DNA of 17,796 bases from JAXGPP01 sp964436865 (lineage in GTDB: Bacteria; Planctomycetota; Planctomycetia; Pirellulales; Thermoguttaceae): NCBI GenBank assembly GCA_964436865.1, contig CAYTFK010000129.1:1-17796 (forward strand), in the 5' to 3' direction. A program made the position numbers and the translations under genes. The notes under the pieces are model-generated. The model saw only the letters and a list, made by a program, of their open reading frames with translations. It had not been told where the DNA came from and searched no databases. Positions within the stretch are counted from its first letter, which is position 1, and each line of letters opens with the position of its first letter. Of the stretch, positions 5,520 to 13,876 are shown piece after piece.

Positions 5520-6920
5520 GTGCCCGATTACGAACCGGTACTCCTGGCCAACATCGAGAAGCCCGACAGCCACACCCGTGCGGTCTACGAGGCCGGCGGC
5601 GGGTATCGGACGTTGCGCCGCGTGCTGCGCGAGATGAGTCCGGCCGATGTGGTCGAACGGATCCGCAGCAGCAATCTCCGCGGCCGGGGTGGAGCCGGAT
5701 TCCCGACGGGGCTGAAATGGTCGTTCCTGCCGGAAGACCATCCCGGTCCGGTCTACATGTGCGTCAATGCCGACGAGAGTGAGCCGGGCACGTTCTGCAA
5801 TCGCGTGCAGATGGAACTCGATCCGCATCAGGTGATCGAGGGGATCATCCTGAGTTGTTATGCGACTCGGTCCGCAACGGGCTACATCTATCTGCGTTTC
5901 GAATACCCGTTGGCTTTCCGGCGATTGCAGGGGGCGATCGACGAGTGCTACGAGGCGGGATACCTGGGCAAGAACATCCTCGGCAGCCCGTTCTCCCTCG
6001 ACATCTACATCCATCGCGGCGCGGGGGCCTACATCTGCGGCGAGGAGACGGGGCTTATCGAAAGCCTGGAAGGGAAACGTGCGTGGCCGCGGATCAAGCC
6101 GCCCTTCCCGGCGGTGGAAGGGCTGTTTCGCAAGCCGACCGTGGTGAACAATGTCGAAACGCTCACCTGCGTGCTTCACATACTCGACCGCGGCGTGGAA
6201 TGGTTCAAGTCGATTGGCGTTCCGCCCGATCCCAAGAACCCCCGCGATCCGGGCAGCTATGGACCAAAGCTGTACGGCATCAGCGGCCACGTGAATCGTC
6301 CGGGGCTGTACGAGCTTCCGCTGGGCATTCCGGCGCGGCAGTTGATCGACGAGTACGGCGGCGGGGTGTGGAAAGGTCGGCGCCCCAAGGCGGTCGTGCC
6401 CGGGGGCTTGAGCACCGGCGTGATGACCGCGGCCGAACTCGACACGCCGATGGATTTCAACGGCCCGCTGCGCGTCGGCTGCCTGGGGCTGGGAACTGCC
6501 GGCATGATCGTGATGGACGAAACCTATTCGATGATCGACTTCCTCCACAACAGTTGCCGCTTCTTCGCCCACGAAAGCTGCGGCCAGTGCACGCCGTGCC
6601 GCGAAGGGACGCACTGGGCGGTGGCCATGCTGGAGCGGATCAAGGCCGGCCGGGGCCGCCTGCGCGATCTGGAACTCCTCCTGGAGATCGGCGACACGAT
6701 CGGCATCATTCCGGGTTCGACGATCTGCGGACTGGCCGACGGCGCCGCCTGGCCGATCAAGACGGCCATCCGCAAATTCCGCGATGAATTCGAGGACTAC
6801 ATCCGCCGGACCAATCCGGCCGGGTATGCGCTGGCGGGGCCGAGCGAAGCTCTGGAGCCGTCCGGCCACGCCGAACACAAGGAACCGCCACGCCAGGTAG
6901 CCACCGGTTGGGGGCGGTAG
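5520..6920 (+). CDS. nuoF: NADH-quinone oxidoreductase subunit F (51 kDa), NADH and FMN binding
   Basis: Catalytic entry subunit (466 aa): oxidises NADH through FMN and passes electrons to 4Fe-4S cluster N3. The glycine-rich GRGGAGFPTGLKW (55-67) and CVNADESEPGTF (81-92) form the FMN/NADH site. GAGAYICGEETGLIESLEGKR and PPFPAVEGLF follow, as in the family. The N3 ligands are C354, C357 and C360 in SCGQCTPCREG, and C403 in STICGLADGAAWP. The tail of about 35 residues after the conserved domain is hydrophilic. The GTG at 5520 is the first possible start in the open frame and gives a normal N-terminus; no Shine-Dalgarno sequence is evident. A 39-nt gap separates it from nuoG. Confidence 0.96.
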   Translation: MPDYEPVLLANIEKPDSHTRAVYEAGGGYRTLRRVLREMSPADVVERIRSSNLRGRGGAGFPTGLKWSFLPEDHPGPVYMCVNADESEPGTFCNRVQMELDPHQVIEGIILSCYATRSATGYIYLRFEYPLAFRRLQGAIDECYEAGYLGKNILGSPFSLDIYIHRGAGAYICGEETGLIESLEGKRAWPRIKPPFPAVEGLFRKPTVVNNVETLTCVLHILDRGVEWFKSIGVPPDPKNPRDPGSYGPKLYGISGHVNRPGLYELPLGIPARQLIDEYGGGVWKGRRPKAVVPGGLSTGVMTAAELDTPMDFNGPLRVGCLGLGTAGMIVMDETYSMIDFLHNSCRFFAHESCGQCTPCREGTHWAVAMLERIKAGRGRLRDLELLLEIGDTIGIIPGSTICGLADGAAWPIKTAIRKFRDEFEDYIRRTNPAGYALAGPSEALEPSGHAEHKEPPRQVATGWGR

Positions 6921-6959
6921 CGTTAGAAGCGACGGTTTCAAACACAAGCCGAGCACTGC

Positions 6960-8597
6960 ATGGGCATTGTCATTGTTGATGGTCACCAGATCGAGATTCG
7001 CGACGGCGAGCGGCTGAACGCCATTCAGGCCGCCGAGCGGGCCGGCGTGCTCATTCCGCACTACTGCTGGCACCCGGGGTTGTCGGTCGTCGGCAGTTGC
7101 CGCATGTGCCTGGTGGAGATCGGCTCCCGCAATCCCGAGTCGGGCGAGATCTCGATGCTGCCCAAGCTGATGCCGGGCTGCAACACGCAGGTCAAGGACG
7201 GCACGGTGATCGTCACGACGAGCGAGAAGGTGCAGCGTTCGCGGGCGATGGTGGAAGAAGACCTGCTGCTGCGCCACCCGGTCGATTGTCCGATCTGCGA
7301 TAAGGCCGGAGAGTGCACGCTGCAGGACTATCATTTCCAGTACGGTCAGTCCGCCCGGCGGGCCGACATCCGTCCCTTCACGAGCCGCCGCCGCGATGTC
7401 GGCGATGTGACGCTGTTCGTCGACCGCTGCGTGATGTGCACACGCTGCGTCCGCTTCACGCGCGAGATCACCGGCACCGGCGAGTTGATGGTTGCCAACC
7501 GCGGCGCTCACGAGGAGATCGACATCCTTCCCGACTTCCCCCTGAATAACAAGCTCTCGGGCAACGTGGTCGATCTCTGCCCTGTCGGCGCGCTGTGCGA
7601 CAAAGATTTTCTCTACCAGCAGCGCGTCTGGTATCTGAAGCGCCAGCCGGGCGTGTGCACCGGTTGTGCCACCGGATGCTCGATCTGGATCGAGCAGAAT
7701 CACGAGCAGGTCTTTCGAATCAAGCCTCGCGAGAACCCCGAAGTCAACCAGTGGTGGATCTGCAACGACGGGCGTTACGATTACCGGCACATCCACGATC
7801 AGCGTCGATTGCTGGGGGCCCGCCGGCGCGAGGGCGAGCGGGCGGTCGAACTCGATTGGACGAATCTGGCCGGTGAGCTGGGCGGCCGTCTTGAGGAAGC
7901 CGGCAAGCTGGCGGGCGTGCTCTCGCCCTTCCTGAGCGTCGAAGAAGCCTATATGCTGGCCAAATTCCTCCGCACGATCGACCCGGAGGCGGAACTGGTG
8001 CTTGGTCCCATCCCGGTCGTCGGCGAGGATGAGCGTTTCCCGAACGGCTTCACGATTTCGGCCGAGAAGTGTCCCAACCGCCGCGGCGTGGAAGAAATTC
8101 TGAAACGCTTCACGGGCCGGATCACGCGGCTCGCCGATTGGCTGGACGCGATCAAGGACAAGGACAGGCCGGGCGGCATCTGGTTTTCCGGCGGCTACAA
8201 ACAGCCCGATTGGATCGACGAAACGACCGCTCGGGCACTCGGCCGGGCGAGACTGCTGATCGTCCAGGACCTGTTTCCGTCGGCCGTCTCGCGGCTGGCC
8301 ACTTACGAGTTGGGCGGCGCGGCCTACGCCGAGCGCGACGGGTCATACGTCAGTCGCAGCGATCACCTCCAGTCGATCCGCTGGTCGGTCCGGCCGCCGG
8401 CCGGGGTCCGTCCGGAGGGAAGCCTGTTCTGGGAATTGCTCGGAATGCCGGGGCTCTACAATGCGAGGACTGTGCTCAGTGAGGTGGCTCGCGAGATCGG
8501 CGTCTTTCACGTCGCTGGCCGCGAGGTGCCCGAGGTGGGCGTGAACCTCAAGGTGAACCTCATTGCCGACGCCGCCGCGCCGGCCGACGTGGTATAG
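6960..8597 (+). CDS. nuoG: NADH-quinone oxidoreductase subunit G, short form with N7 motif
   Basis: Iron-sulfur subunit (545 aa) that wires NuoF to NuoI. Ligand sets in order: N1b C36, C47, C50, C74; N5 H106, C110, C113, C119; N4 C157, C160, C163, C207. The distant cluster N7 also appears intact: C233, C236, C240 in CTGCATGC, with C268 in WWICNDGRYDY. After about residue 290 comes a shortened remnant of the molybdopterin-oxidoreductase-like domain: roughly 250 residues, against about 400 or more in most bacterial NuoG (E. coli NuoG is about 900 aa in total). It ends cleanly with no sign of frameshift, so it is probably a natural short form. The ATG has no strong Shine-Dalgarno site. The product is cytoplasmic and peripheral. 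Confidence 0.93.
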   Translation: MGIVIVDGHQIEIRDGERLNAIQAAERAGVLIPHYCWHPGLSVVGSCRMCLVEIGSRNPESGEISMLPKLMPGCNTQVKDGTVIVTTSEKVQRSRAMVEEDLLLRHPVDCPICDKAGECTLQDYHFQYGQSARRADIRPFTSRRRDVGDVTLFVDRCVMCTRCVRFTREITGTGELMVANRGAHEEIDILPDFPLNNKLSGNVVDLCPVGALCDKDFLYQQRVWYLKRQPGVCTGCATGCSIWIEQNHEQVFRIKPRENPEVNQWWICNDGRYDYRHIHDQRRLLGARRREGERAVELDWTNLAGELGGRLEEAGKLAGVLSPFLSVEEAYMLAKFLRTIDPEAELVLGPIPVVGEDERFPNGFTISAEKCPNRRGVEEILKRFTGRITRLADWLDAIKDKDRPGGIWFSGGYKQPDWIDETTARALGRARLLIVQDLFPSAVSRLATYELGGAAYAERDGSYVSRSDHLQSIRWSVRPPAGVRPEGSLFWELLGMPGLYNARTVLSEVAREIGVFHVAGREVPEVGVNLKVNLIADAAAPADVV

Positions 8598-8602
8598 AAG
8601 TT

Positions 8603-8650
8603 CCAATGACCAGGCACGAGTGACCAAGTCTCAAGCACCAAGGTTCCCAG
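8603..8650. repeat. Degenerate CCAATGACCA-type repeat in the nuoG/nuoH gap
   Basis: The 63-nt gap contains CCAATGACCAGGCACGAGTG, then ACCAAG, then CAAGCACCAAGG: imperfect iterations of (A)CCAA(T)GACC-like words. It differs from the repeat words at the C/D and L/M gaps. No hairpin, promoter or ribosome-binding site is clear. Confidence 0.4.
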
Positions 8651-8660
8651 TCCTTTCGTC

Positions 8661-9905
8661 ATGCTTTCCATCGCCATCGTAGCTCTGGTGAAGATCGCAC
8701 TGCTCATCGGCGGCCTGATGACGGCAGCGGCATATCTCGTGCTCGTCGAGCGGTGGATGGCGGCGTGGATTCAGGACCGGTTGGGACCGAACCGCGTCGG
8801 CATTCCGCTCACCCGGATCCGCCTTTGGGGGCTCGGGCAGCCGCTGGCCGATGGCGGGAAGTTCTTCTTCAAGGAGGAGTTCACGCCGGCCCACGTGGAC
8901 AAGGTGCTCTACTTCCTCGGGCCGGTGGTCATGTTCATCGCCGCGCTGTCGGTGTACGCGGTGATCCCGTTCGGCAGCGTGCTGCCGGCCAATCTCGGAC
9001 TCGAAGGGGTGGAGAATCCGATCCGGCTCGTCGTGGCCCCGCAACTCGACGTGGGATTGGTCTATATCTTTGCGGTGAACAGCATCGCTGTATACGGGTT
9101 GCTTCTGGGCAGTTGGGCCAGCAACGACAAGTACAGCTTCCTGGGCGGCATGCGAAGCGGAGCGCAGTTGATCTCCTACGAGATTCCGCTTGGACTGGGC
9201 ATCCTCGGCGTGTTGCTCACGGCCGGTTCGCTCCGCCTCGATACGATCATTCTGCAACAGGCCCAGACGGGCGTGTGGAATGTGTTCGTCCAGCCGCTGG
9301 GCTTCTTCGTGTTCCTGATCGCATCGTTTGCCGAGGCCTCGCGATTGCCGTTCGATCTGCCCGAGGCCGAACAGGAGCTGGTGGGCGGTTACCACACGGA
9401 GTACTCGGGCATCAAGTTGATGCTCTACCTGGTGGCGGAGTACCTGCACATGATCACCGCCTCGTTCCTGCTGGTGATCCTGTTTTTCGGCGGCTGGCAC
9501 TTCTGGGGCATCACCGGCAGCGGTGAGGAGATCGGCTGGCTGCAGGCGATCGCCCGCGTGGCCGTGCTGATCGGCAAGTTCCTCGCGTTCGTGCTGTTCT
9601 TCATGCTGGTCCGCTGGAGTCTTCCGCGGTTCCGCTTCGACCAGTTGATGAATCTCGCCTGGAAGGTCGTGCTGCCGCTGGGCATGGTGAACCTGGTGTT
9701 TCTTGCCCTGTGGGTCGAATATGGCGCGCGCTGGAGCGACGCGCTCGGGCTGCCCGGCGGCCTGGCCATGGCGGCCGCCGGCTGGCTGGTGCTCGTGGGC
9801 AGTTGGGGGGCGGTCGCGATGCTGTCGCCGGCCACATCCGACAATCGCCCGCGGCTCGAGACCATGCCGGCCGAACGGGGCAACAAGAAGGAAATGTTGC
9901 GATGA
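8661..9905 (+). CDS. nuoH: NADH-quinone oxidoreductase subunit H
   Basis: Membrane subunit (414 aa) that builds the entrance of the quinone channel and links it to the proton path. Family signatures: ERWMAAWIQDRLGPNRVG (30-47), LADGGKFFFKEE (62-73), and the acidic cytoplasmic loop EASRLPFDLPEAEQE (225-239) followed by GGYHTEYSG (242-250). Eight typical helices are visible, plus a further hydrophobic segment at about 364-388 before a charged tail, so the C-terminus is longer than in many homologues. The ATG is preceded by the repeat-containing gap. The stop overlaps the nuoI start as ATGA. Confidence 0.96.
   Translation: MLSIAIVALVKIALLIGGLMTAAAYLVLVERWMAAWIQDRLGPNRVGIPLTRIRLWGLGQPLADGGKFFFKEEFTPAHVDKVLYFLGPVVMFIAALSVYAVIPFGSVLPANLGLEGVENPIRLVVAPQLDVGLVYIFAVNSIAVYGLLLGSWASNDKYSFLGGMRSGAQLISYEIPLGLGILGVLLTAGSLRLDTIILQQAQTGVWNVFVQPLGFFVFLIASFAEASRLPFDLPEAEQELVGGYHTEYSGIKLMLYLVAEYLHMITASFLLVILFFGGWHFWGITGSGEEIGWLQAIARVAVLIGKFLAFVLFFMLVRWSLPRFRFDQLMNLAWKVVLPLGMVNLVFLALWVEYGARWSDALGLPGGLAMAAAGWLVLVGSWGAVAMLSPATSDNRPRLETMPAERGNKKEMLR
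9888..9892 (+). promoter_or_regulatory. Ribosome-binding site fixing the nuoI ATG
   Basis: AAGGA inside the end of nuoH lies 9 nt before ATG 9902. It excludes the much longer open frame reaching back to 9710, whose extra residues are only an out-of-frame reading of nuoH. Confidence 0.6.
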
Positions 9906-10597
9906 AGGCTGACGATCCGAACATCAAGTGGGTGGAAGGTCCTAAGATGGGCTGGTCGGAGAAGACCTATCTGCCCCTCGTGGCCGACGGCATGCGCACG
10001 ACGCTCAAGCACCTGTTCAGCCCCAAGATCACGGTGCAGTTTCCCGACGAGCCGCACAAGATTCCCGATCCGCTGATCTACCGCGGCGTCCACCGTCTCA
10101 ACCGCGACGAGCAGGGGAGGGTGAAGTGCGTCGCCTGTTTTCTCTGCGCTACGGCCTGCCCGGCCCACTGTATCGACATCGTGGCCGCCGAATCCCCCTG
10201 GCCGGACCGGGAGAAATACCCGCAGAGCTTCACCATCGACGAGCTGCGATGTATCTTCTGCGGCATGTGCGAGGAAGCTTGCCCGGTCGACGCCATCGAG
10301 CTGACGAGCCTCTACGACCTCAGCGGCAAGAGCCGCGAGGAGATGATCTTCGACAAGGAAAAGCTGCTCAGCGTTTACGATTTGACGAAGGACAGCGAGC
10401 CGATGCAATCGGTGTTGCGTCGCCAGCAGGGCAAACCGGTCGGGGCTGAAGAACCGGGCGCGCTCGGCGCGACCGAGGGGCCGCCGGAACTGGCCAGGGC
10501 CACTACCGCCGGCCGGCCCGACGGCACGGCCGAGACTGGTACGGCTCACGGTGCAAGCCAACCCGCCACGCCGGCCAAGGGAGCAATCCATCCTTGA
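9902..10597 (+). CDS. nuoI: NADH-quinone oxidoreductase subunit I, 2x4Fe-4S ferredoxin
   Basis: TYKY-type ferredoxin subunit (231 aa) that carries clusters N6a and N6b and hands electrons to NuoB. The two motifs are CVACFLCATACP (C76, C79, C82, C86) and CIFCGMCEEACP (C117, C120, C123, C127). The last Cys of each motif serves the other cluster in this fold. The N-terminal part (LKHLFSPKITVQFP, then YRGVHRLNRDEQGRVKC) matches the family. After about residue 175 a tail of some 55 residues rich in Ala, Gly, Pro and Thr extends beyond the usual end. The start overlaps nuoH by ATGA, and the stop overlaps the nuoJ TTG as TTGA. Confidence 0.95.
   Translation: MKADDPNIKWVEGPKMGWSEKTYLPLVADGMRTTLKHLFSPKITVQFPDEPHKIPDPLIYRGVHRLNRDEQGRVKCVACFLCATACPAHCIDIVAAESPWPDREKYPQSFTIDELRCIFCGMCEEACPVDAIELTSLYDLSGKSREEMIFDKEKLLSVYDLTKDSEPMQSVLRRQQGKPVGAEEPGALGATEGPPELARATTAGRPDGTAETGTAHGASQPATPAKGAIHP
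10577..10583 (+). promoter_or_regulatory. Ribosome-binding site supporting a TTG start for nuoJ
   Basis: AAGGGAG lies 10 nt before TTG 10594. The nearby ATG at 10598 is out of frame, so the TTG is the plausible start. It overlaps the nuoI stop as TTGA. Confidence 0.55.
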
Positions 10598-11373
10598 ATG
10601 CCAACCAGACGGTGATCACCATTGCCACGGTTTTCGCGGCGCTGGGGCTATGGCTCCTGTTGCCGCGTGCCGGTCGGCCAGGCCGCATGGCGGGCGCCGT
10701 GCTGGCCGCCATCGCCGCGGGGCTGTTCTTCGCCGAGGTGCCCCGGCTTGGCACCTGGATGGCCGATAGCCTCTTCTTCGTCATCGCCGGTGTAACCCTC
10801 GTGGCGGCAACCGCGACGATCACGGTGCGCAATCCGGTGTACGCCGCCCTCTGGTTCGGGCTGATGCTCGTGGGCGTTGCCGGCCTCTTTCTCTTTCAGG
10901 GCGCTCAGTTTCTGGCCGCGGCCACGATCGTGGTCTATGCCGGGGCGATCCTGGTGACGTTCCTGTTCACCCTCATGCTGGCCCGGCCTGAGGGACGCGC
11001 GCCTTATGACCGCATCAGTTGGGAGGCCCTGCTTTCGGCCACGAGCGGCGCGATGATTGTGGGCGTGCTTTCGTTGACGGTGGCCGGTGTGTTTGCGTAT
11101 GGCGACGGCCTGCCAACGCGCGCCGCGGATCGCTCGGCCAACGTGCTTGTGGAAGAGCATGTCGTGCGGCTGGGAATGGAACTCTTCGGACCGCACCTGA
11201 TCGCCGTCCAGGTGGCCGGCGTGCTGCTCCTGGCGGCATTGGTCGGCGCCGCGGTCATCGTGGCCCGCGCCGGGGGCCCGCTGGTCGTGCCGGCTCCCGG
11301 AAAGCGCGACTCTGCCCAACGTGGCCCCGCCCCGCCGACAGGCGATGTCCCGCCCCGGGCACGGGAGGTCTAA
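10594..11373 (+). CDS. nuoJ: NADH-quinone oxidoreductase subunit J, N-terminally extended
   Basis: Membrane subunit at the junction of the quinone and pump modules (259 aa). The core is recognisable from about residue 57: a first helix, ITVRNPVYAALWFGLMLVG, then GAQFLAAATIVVYAGAILV, the conserved helix that carries the pi-bulge, followed by two more helices (about 147-169 and 201-224). Before the core lie two additional hydrophobic segments (about 6-22 and 32-48) that a standard NuoJ lacks. After the last helix comes a tail of some 30 residues rich in Pro, Arg and Ala. With the TTG start the protein is well above the usual 165-210 residues. The stop is one base before the nuoK ATG. Confidence 0.9.
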   Translation: MNANQTVITIATVFAALGLWLLLPRAGRPGRMAGAVLAAIAAGLFFAEVPRLGTWMADSLFFVIAGVTLVAATATITVRNPVYAALWFGLMLVGVAGLFLFQGAQFLAAATIVVYAGAILVTFLFTLMLARPEGRAPYDRISWEALLSATSGAMIVGVLSLTVAGVFAYGDGLPTRAADRSANVLVEEHVVRLGMELFGPHLIAVQVAGVLLLAALVGAAVIVARAGGPLVVPAPGKRDSAQRGPAPPTGDVPPRAREV

Positions 11374-11374
11374 G

Positions 11375-11821
11375 ATGTCTGAATCCGCGCTGGTGGCCAA
11401 CTACCTGATCGTCGGGGCACTGCTGTTCGGAATCGGGCTGATCGGGTTCCTCAGTCGGCGCAATATGATCGTCATGTTCCTCGCTGTGGAGATGATGCTC
11501 CAGGGCGTGTCGATCAGTCTCGTCGCCTGGGGCCGGTACCACGACGACTTCGGCGGCCAGATGCTGGTCTTCTTCATCATTGCCGTGGCGGCTTGTGAGG
11601 CGGCCATTGCGCTGGTGCTCGTGCTGATGCTCTTCCGGCGGCGGCAGAGTCTCGACATCGTGCTCTGGCAAAGCCTGCGCGAGGAGAGCCAGCCGCAATA
11701 CGTCGACCGCGAGTTGCCCGAGGAACCGGCCCTCGAAGAGCCGCCCTGGCCGCAATTGACCCCCGCCGGCCGCCAACCCGAGTTTCCGCGCGAGAAGACC
11801 GAGCACCGCAGCTATGTTTGA
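11375..11821 (+). CDS. nuoK: NADH-quinone oxidoreductase subunit K with long C-terminal tail
   Basis: MrpC-like membrane subunit (148 aa) with three helices, forming part of the proton path next to NuoN. The two intramembrane glutamates are present: E39 in FLAVEMMLQG (E. coli Glu36 position) and E75 in VAACEAAIAL (Glu72 position). The family usually ends near residue 100; here a hydrophilic tail rich in Glu, Pro and Arg continues for about 50 residues. GGAGGT at 11364-11369 lies 5 nt before the ATG, one of the clearest ribosome-binding sites in the operon, and excludes the upstream open frame from 11321. The 3' end overlaps nuoL by 8 nt, so part of the tail is encoded in the coupling region. 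Confidence 0.93.
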   Translation: MSESALVANYLIVGALLFGIGLIGFLSRRNMIVMFLAVEMMLQGVSISLVAWGRYHDDFGGQMLVFFIIAVAACEAAIALVLVLMLFRRRQSLDIVLWQSLREESQPQYVDRELPEEPALEEPPWPQLTPAGRQPEFPREKTEHRSYV

Positions 11822-13841
11822 CATCTCCACGCTCCTGGTTCTGATTCCCGCGCTGCCGCTCTCGGCGACCCTCGTCACGGCGCTGATGGGCAAACGCCTG
11901 CTCCGCGAGCAGAGCCACTGGCCGACGGTGCTGGCGATCGGCCTGGCGTGCGCGGCTTCGGTCGTCCTGCTCGTGCAGGTCTACCAGGACAGCCCTCGCG
12001 GCGAGGAGCGTGCCGCCAAAGAGATGGGCTACGAACGCGTGTTTACGCTTTGGACATGGGCCGATGTCGAGCGCGCCTACGGGCCCGTCGCCGCCGCGGG
12101 CGAGCATCGCGATTTCCGTGTCGACGTCACCCTGCGGGCCGACCCGCTGACCGCCGTGATGCTCGCCATGGTGACCTTCATCTCGCTCCTGGTGGCCGTG
12201 TACTCGATCGGCTACATGCACGGCGATCCCGGGTACTGGCGATTCTTCACCTACATCAGCCTGTTCGTGTTCTCGATGACCATGCTGGTGTCGGTGAGCA
12301 ACTTCCTGCTGCTGTATGTCTTCTGGGAGGCAGTCGGGCTTTGCAGCTACCTGCTGATCGGGTTCTGGTTCGAAAAACCGGCGGCGTCGGCCGCGGGGAT
12401 GAAGGCGTTCCTGGTCAACCGCGTCGGCGATTTCGGCTTCGCGCTGGGCGTGTTCCTCATCTGGACCACCTACGGCACGCTCAACTTCCACGACACGGCG
12501 GAGACGGCGGGGGTGTTGGGGAATCTCCGCCTCGAAGGCGGACCGGCCGAGTACGTGGGGGGCACCGTGGGGTTGATGATCTGCCTGTTGCTCATGCTCG
12601 GCGCGTGCGGCAAGAGCGCGCAGTTTCCGCTCCACGTCTGGCTGCCCGATGCCATGGAAGGGCCGACGCCTGTCAGCGCGCTGATTCACGCGGCGACGAT
12701 GGTGACGGCCGGCGTGTATATGGTTACCCGGTGCGCTCCGCTCTATCTGGCATCGGTCGAGGGGCAGCATGCCGTGGCCCTTATCGGCGGCATCACCGCC
12801 GCGCTGGCGGCGATCATTGCCGTCACCCAGACCGACCTGAAGCGAATCCTCGCCTACTCAACGATCAGCCAGCTCGGCTACATGTTCATTGGCCTGGGAA
12901 CCGGCACGGCTTTTGGCTTCGTCGCCGGCATGTTCCACCTCTTCACCCATGCTTTCTTCAAGGCGCTGTTGTTCCTTGGGGCCGGCAGCGTGATGCATGC
13001 CATGGGGGGCGTCGTCGACATCACTCGCTTTGGCGGACTGCGGCGGCGGATGCCGGTGACCTACTGGACGTTCCTCGTCGGCGCCCTGGCCCTGGGCGGC
13101 ATTCCGCCGCTGGCCGGCTTCTTCAGCAAGGATGAGATCCTGGCAGCCATCCAGGCGGGAGAGAGCCCGCTCTACAAAGGACTGTTTGCCCTTGCGGTTG
13201 GGGCCGCGCTTCTGACAGTGTTTTACACGTTCCGGGCGTTCTTCCTTACGTTCCATGGCGAGGAAGTCATTCCGCACGAAGCCGGCCACCACGCCCACGA
13301 GTCGCCGCCGTCCATGACCGTGCCGCTCGTGATTCTGGCCGTCTGCTCGGCGGTGGTGGGGCTCTGGCTTTGGTCGACGGGTGATTTCGGCGAGTTCCTG
13401 GCCGCGACCCCTTCGCTCGCCTACATCCACAGGCATTTTCCCGTTCACGCCCACGGCGAGGGGCACGGATTCCTCATGGGCATCAGCCTGGCAATTGGCG
13501 TGGCCGGGATCTTCCTGGCGTGGCTCTTGTATCTGGCCGCGCCACGCCTCGCCGCCGCGCTGACGACCACGATGAGCGGCCTCGGCATCTACCAGCTTTC
13601 CTACGGCCGCTTCTTCATTGACCAGATCTACAACTTGTTCGTCGTCTGGCCGCTCCAGGCGATCTCGCTAGTCAGCTACTGGATCGACGCCTATGTGATC
13701 GACGGCCTGGTGAACCTCGTCGGCCGGGCGCCGCCAGGCTTCGGCTCTATGCTGCGGCCGTTGCAGGGAGGATTGGTTCAGTTCTATGCGGTTTCAATGG
13801 TTCTGGGACTATTGGTCCTGATTGGGGCGCTTCTGCTGTGA
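11814..13841 (+). CDS. nuoL: NADH-quinone oxidoreductase subunit L, distal proton pump
   Basis: Largest antiporter-like subunit (675 aa), at the far end of the membrane arm, with the long lateral helix after the core. Key charged residues are in place: E172 in VFWEAVGLCSYLLIG, K267 in GKSAQFPLHVWLPDAMEG, the broken-helix region SALIHAATMVTAGVYM, LKRILAYSTISQLGYM, and HLFTHAFFKALLFL. A His-rich loop (HEAGHHAHE, about 488-496) and a second one (HRHFPVHAHGEGHGF, about 539-553) separate the late helices. The C-terminal region (about 590-675) provides the lateral helix and the final anchor. The ATG overlaps the end of nuoK by 8 nt. A 40-nt gap with repeat words follows. Confidence 0.96.
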   Translation: MFDISTLLVLIPALPLSATLVTALMGKRLLREQSHWPTVLAIGLACAASVVLLVQVYQDSPRGEERAAKEMGYERVFTLWTWADVERAYGPVAAAGEHRDFRVDVTLRADPLTAVMLAMVTFISLLVAVYSIGYMHGDPGYWRFFTYISLFVFSMTMLVSVSNFLLLYVFWEAVGLCSYLLIGFWFEKPAASAAGMKAFLVNRVGDFGFALGVFLIWTTYGTLNFHDTAETAGVLGNLRLEGGPAEYVGGTVGLMICLLLMLGACGKSAQFPLHVWLPDAMEGPTPVSALIHAATMVTAGVYMVTRCAPLYLASVEGQHAVALIGGITAALAAIIAVTQTDLKRILAYSTISQLGYMFIGLGTGTAFGFVAGMFHLFTHAFFKALLFLGAGSVMHAMGGVVDITRFGGLRRRMPVTYWTFLVGALALGGIPPLAGFFSKDEILAAIQAGESPLYKGLFALAVGAALLTVFYTFRAFFLTFHGEEVIPHEAGHHAHESPPSMTVPLVILAVCSAVVGLWLWSTGDFGEFLAATPSLAYIHRHFPVHAHGEGHGFLMGISLAIGVAGIFLAWLLYLAAPRLAAALTTTMSGLGIYQLSYGRFFIDQIYNLFVVWPLQAISLVSYWIDAYVIDGLVNLVGRAPPGFGSMLRPLQGGLVQFYAVSMVLGLLVLIGALLL

Positions 13842-13846
13842 CACTC

Positions 13847-13876
13847 ACTGAAAGCCGATCGCTGATGGCTGATAGC
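13847..13876. repeat. GCTGA-type degenerate repeat in the nuoL/nuoM gap
   Basis: The 40-nt gap reads CTGAAAGCCGATC, then GCTGATGGCTGATAGC: several imperfect copies of a GCTGA(T) word. CTGAAAGC(C/T)GATC is shared, with one mismatch, with the nuoC/nuoD gap (3675-3687). No promoter or stem-loop is clear, and no Shine-Dalgarno site for nuoM was seen in the gap. Confidence 0.5.

Noticed and set aside
5262..7796. An 844-codon open frame on the minus strand across nuoE, nuoF and nuoG
   Set aside because: It lies antisense to three well-conserved genes; such frames arise from codon bias in high-GC DNA. The translation is His/Arg/Ala-rich with no recognisable domain.
9710..9901. N-terminal extension of nuoI by 64 residues
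   Set aside because: The extension is an out-of-frame reading of the nuoH end; the ATGA overlap and AAGGA site define the real start.
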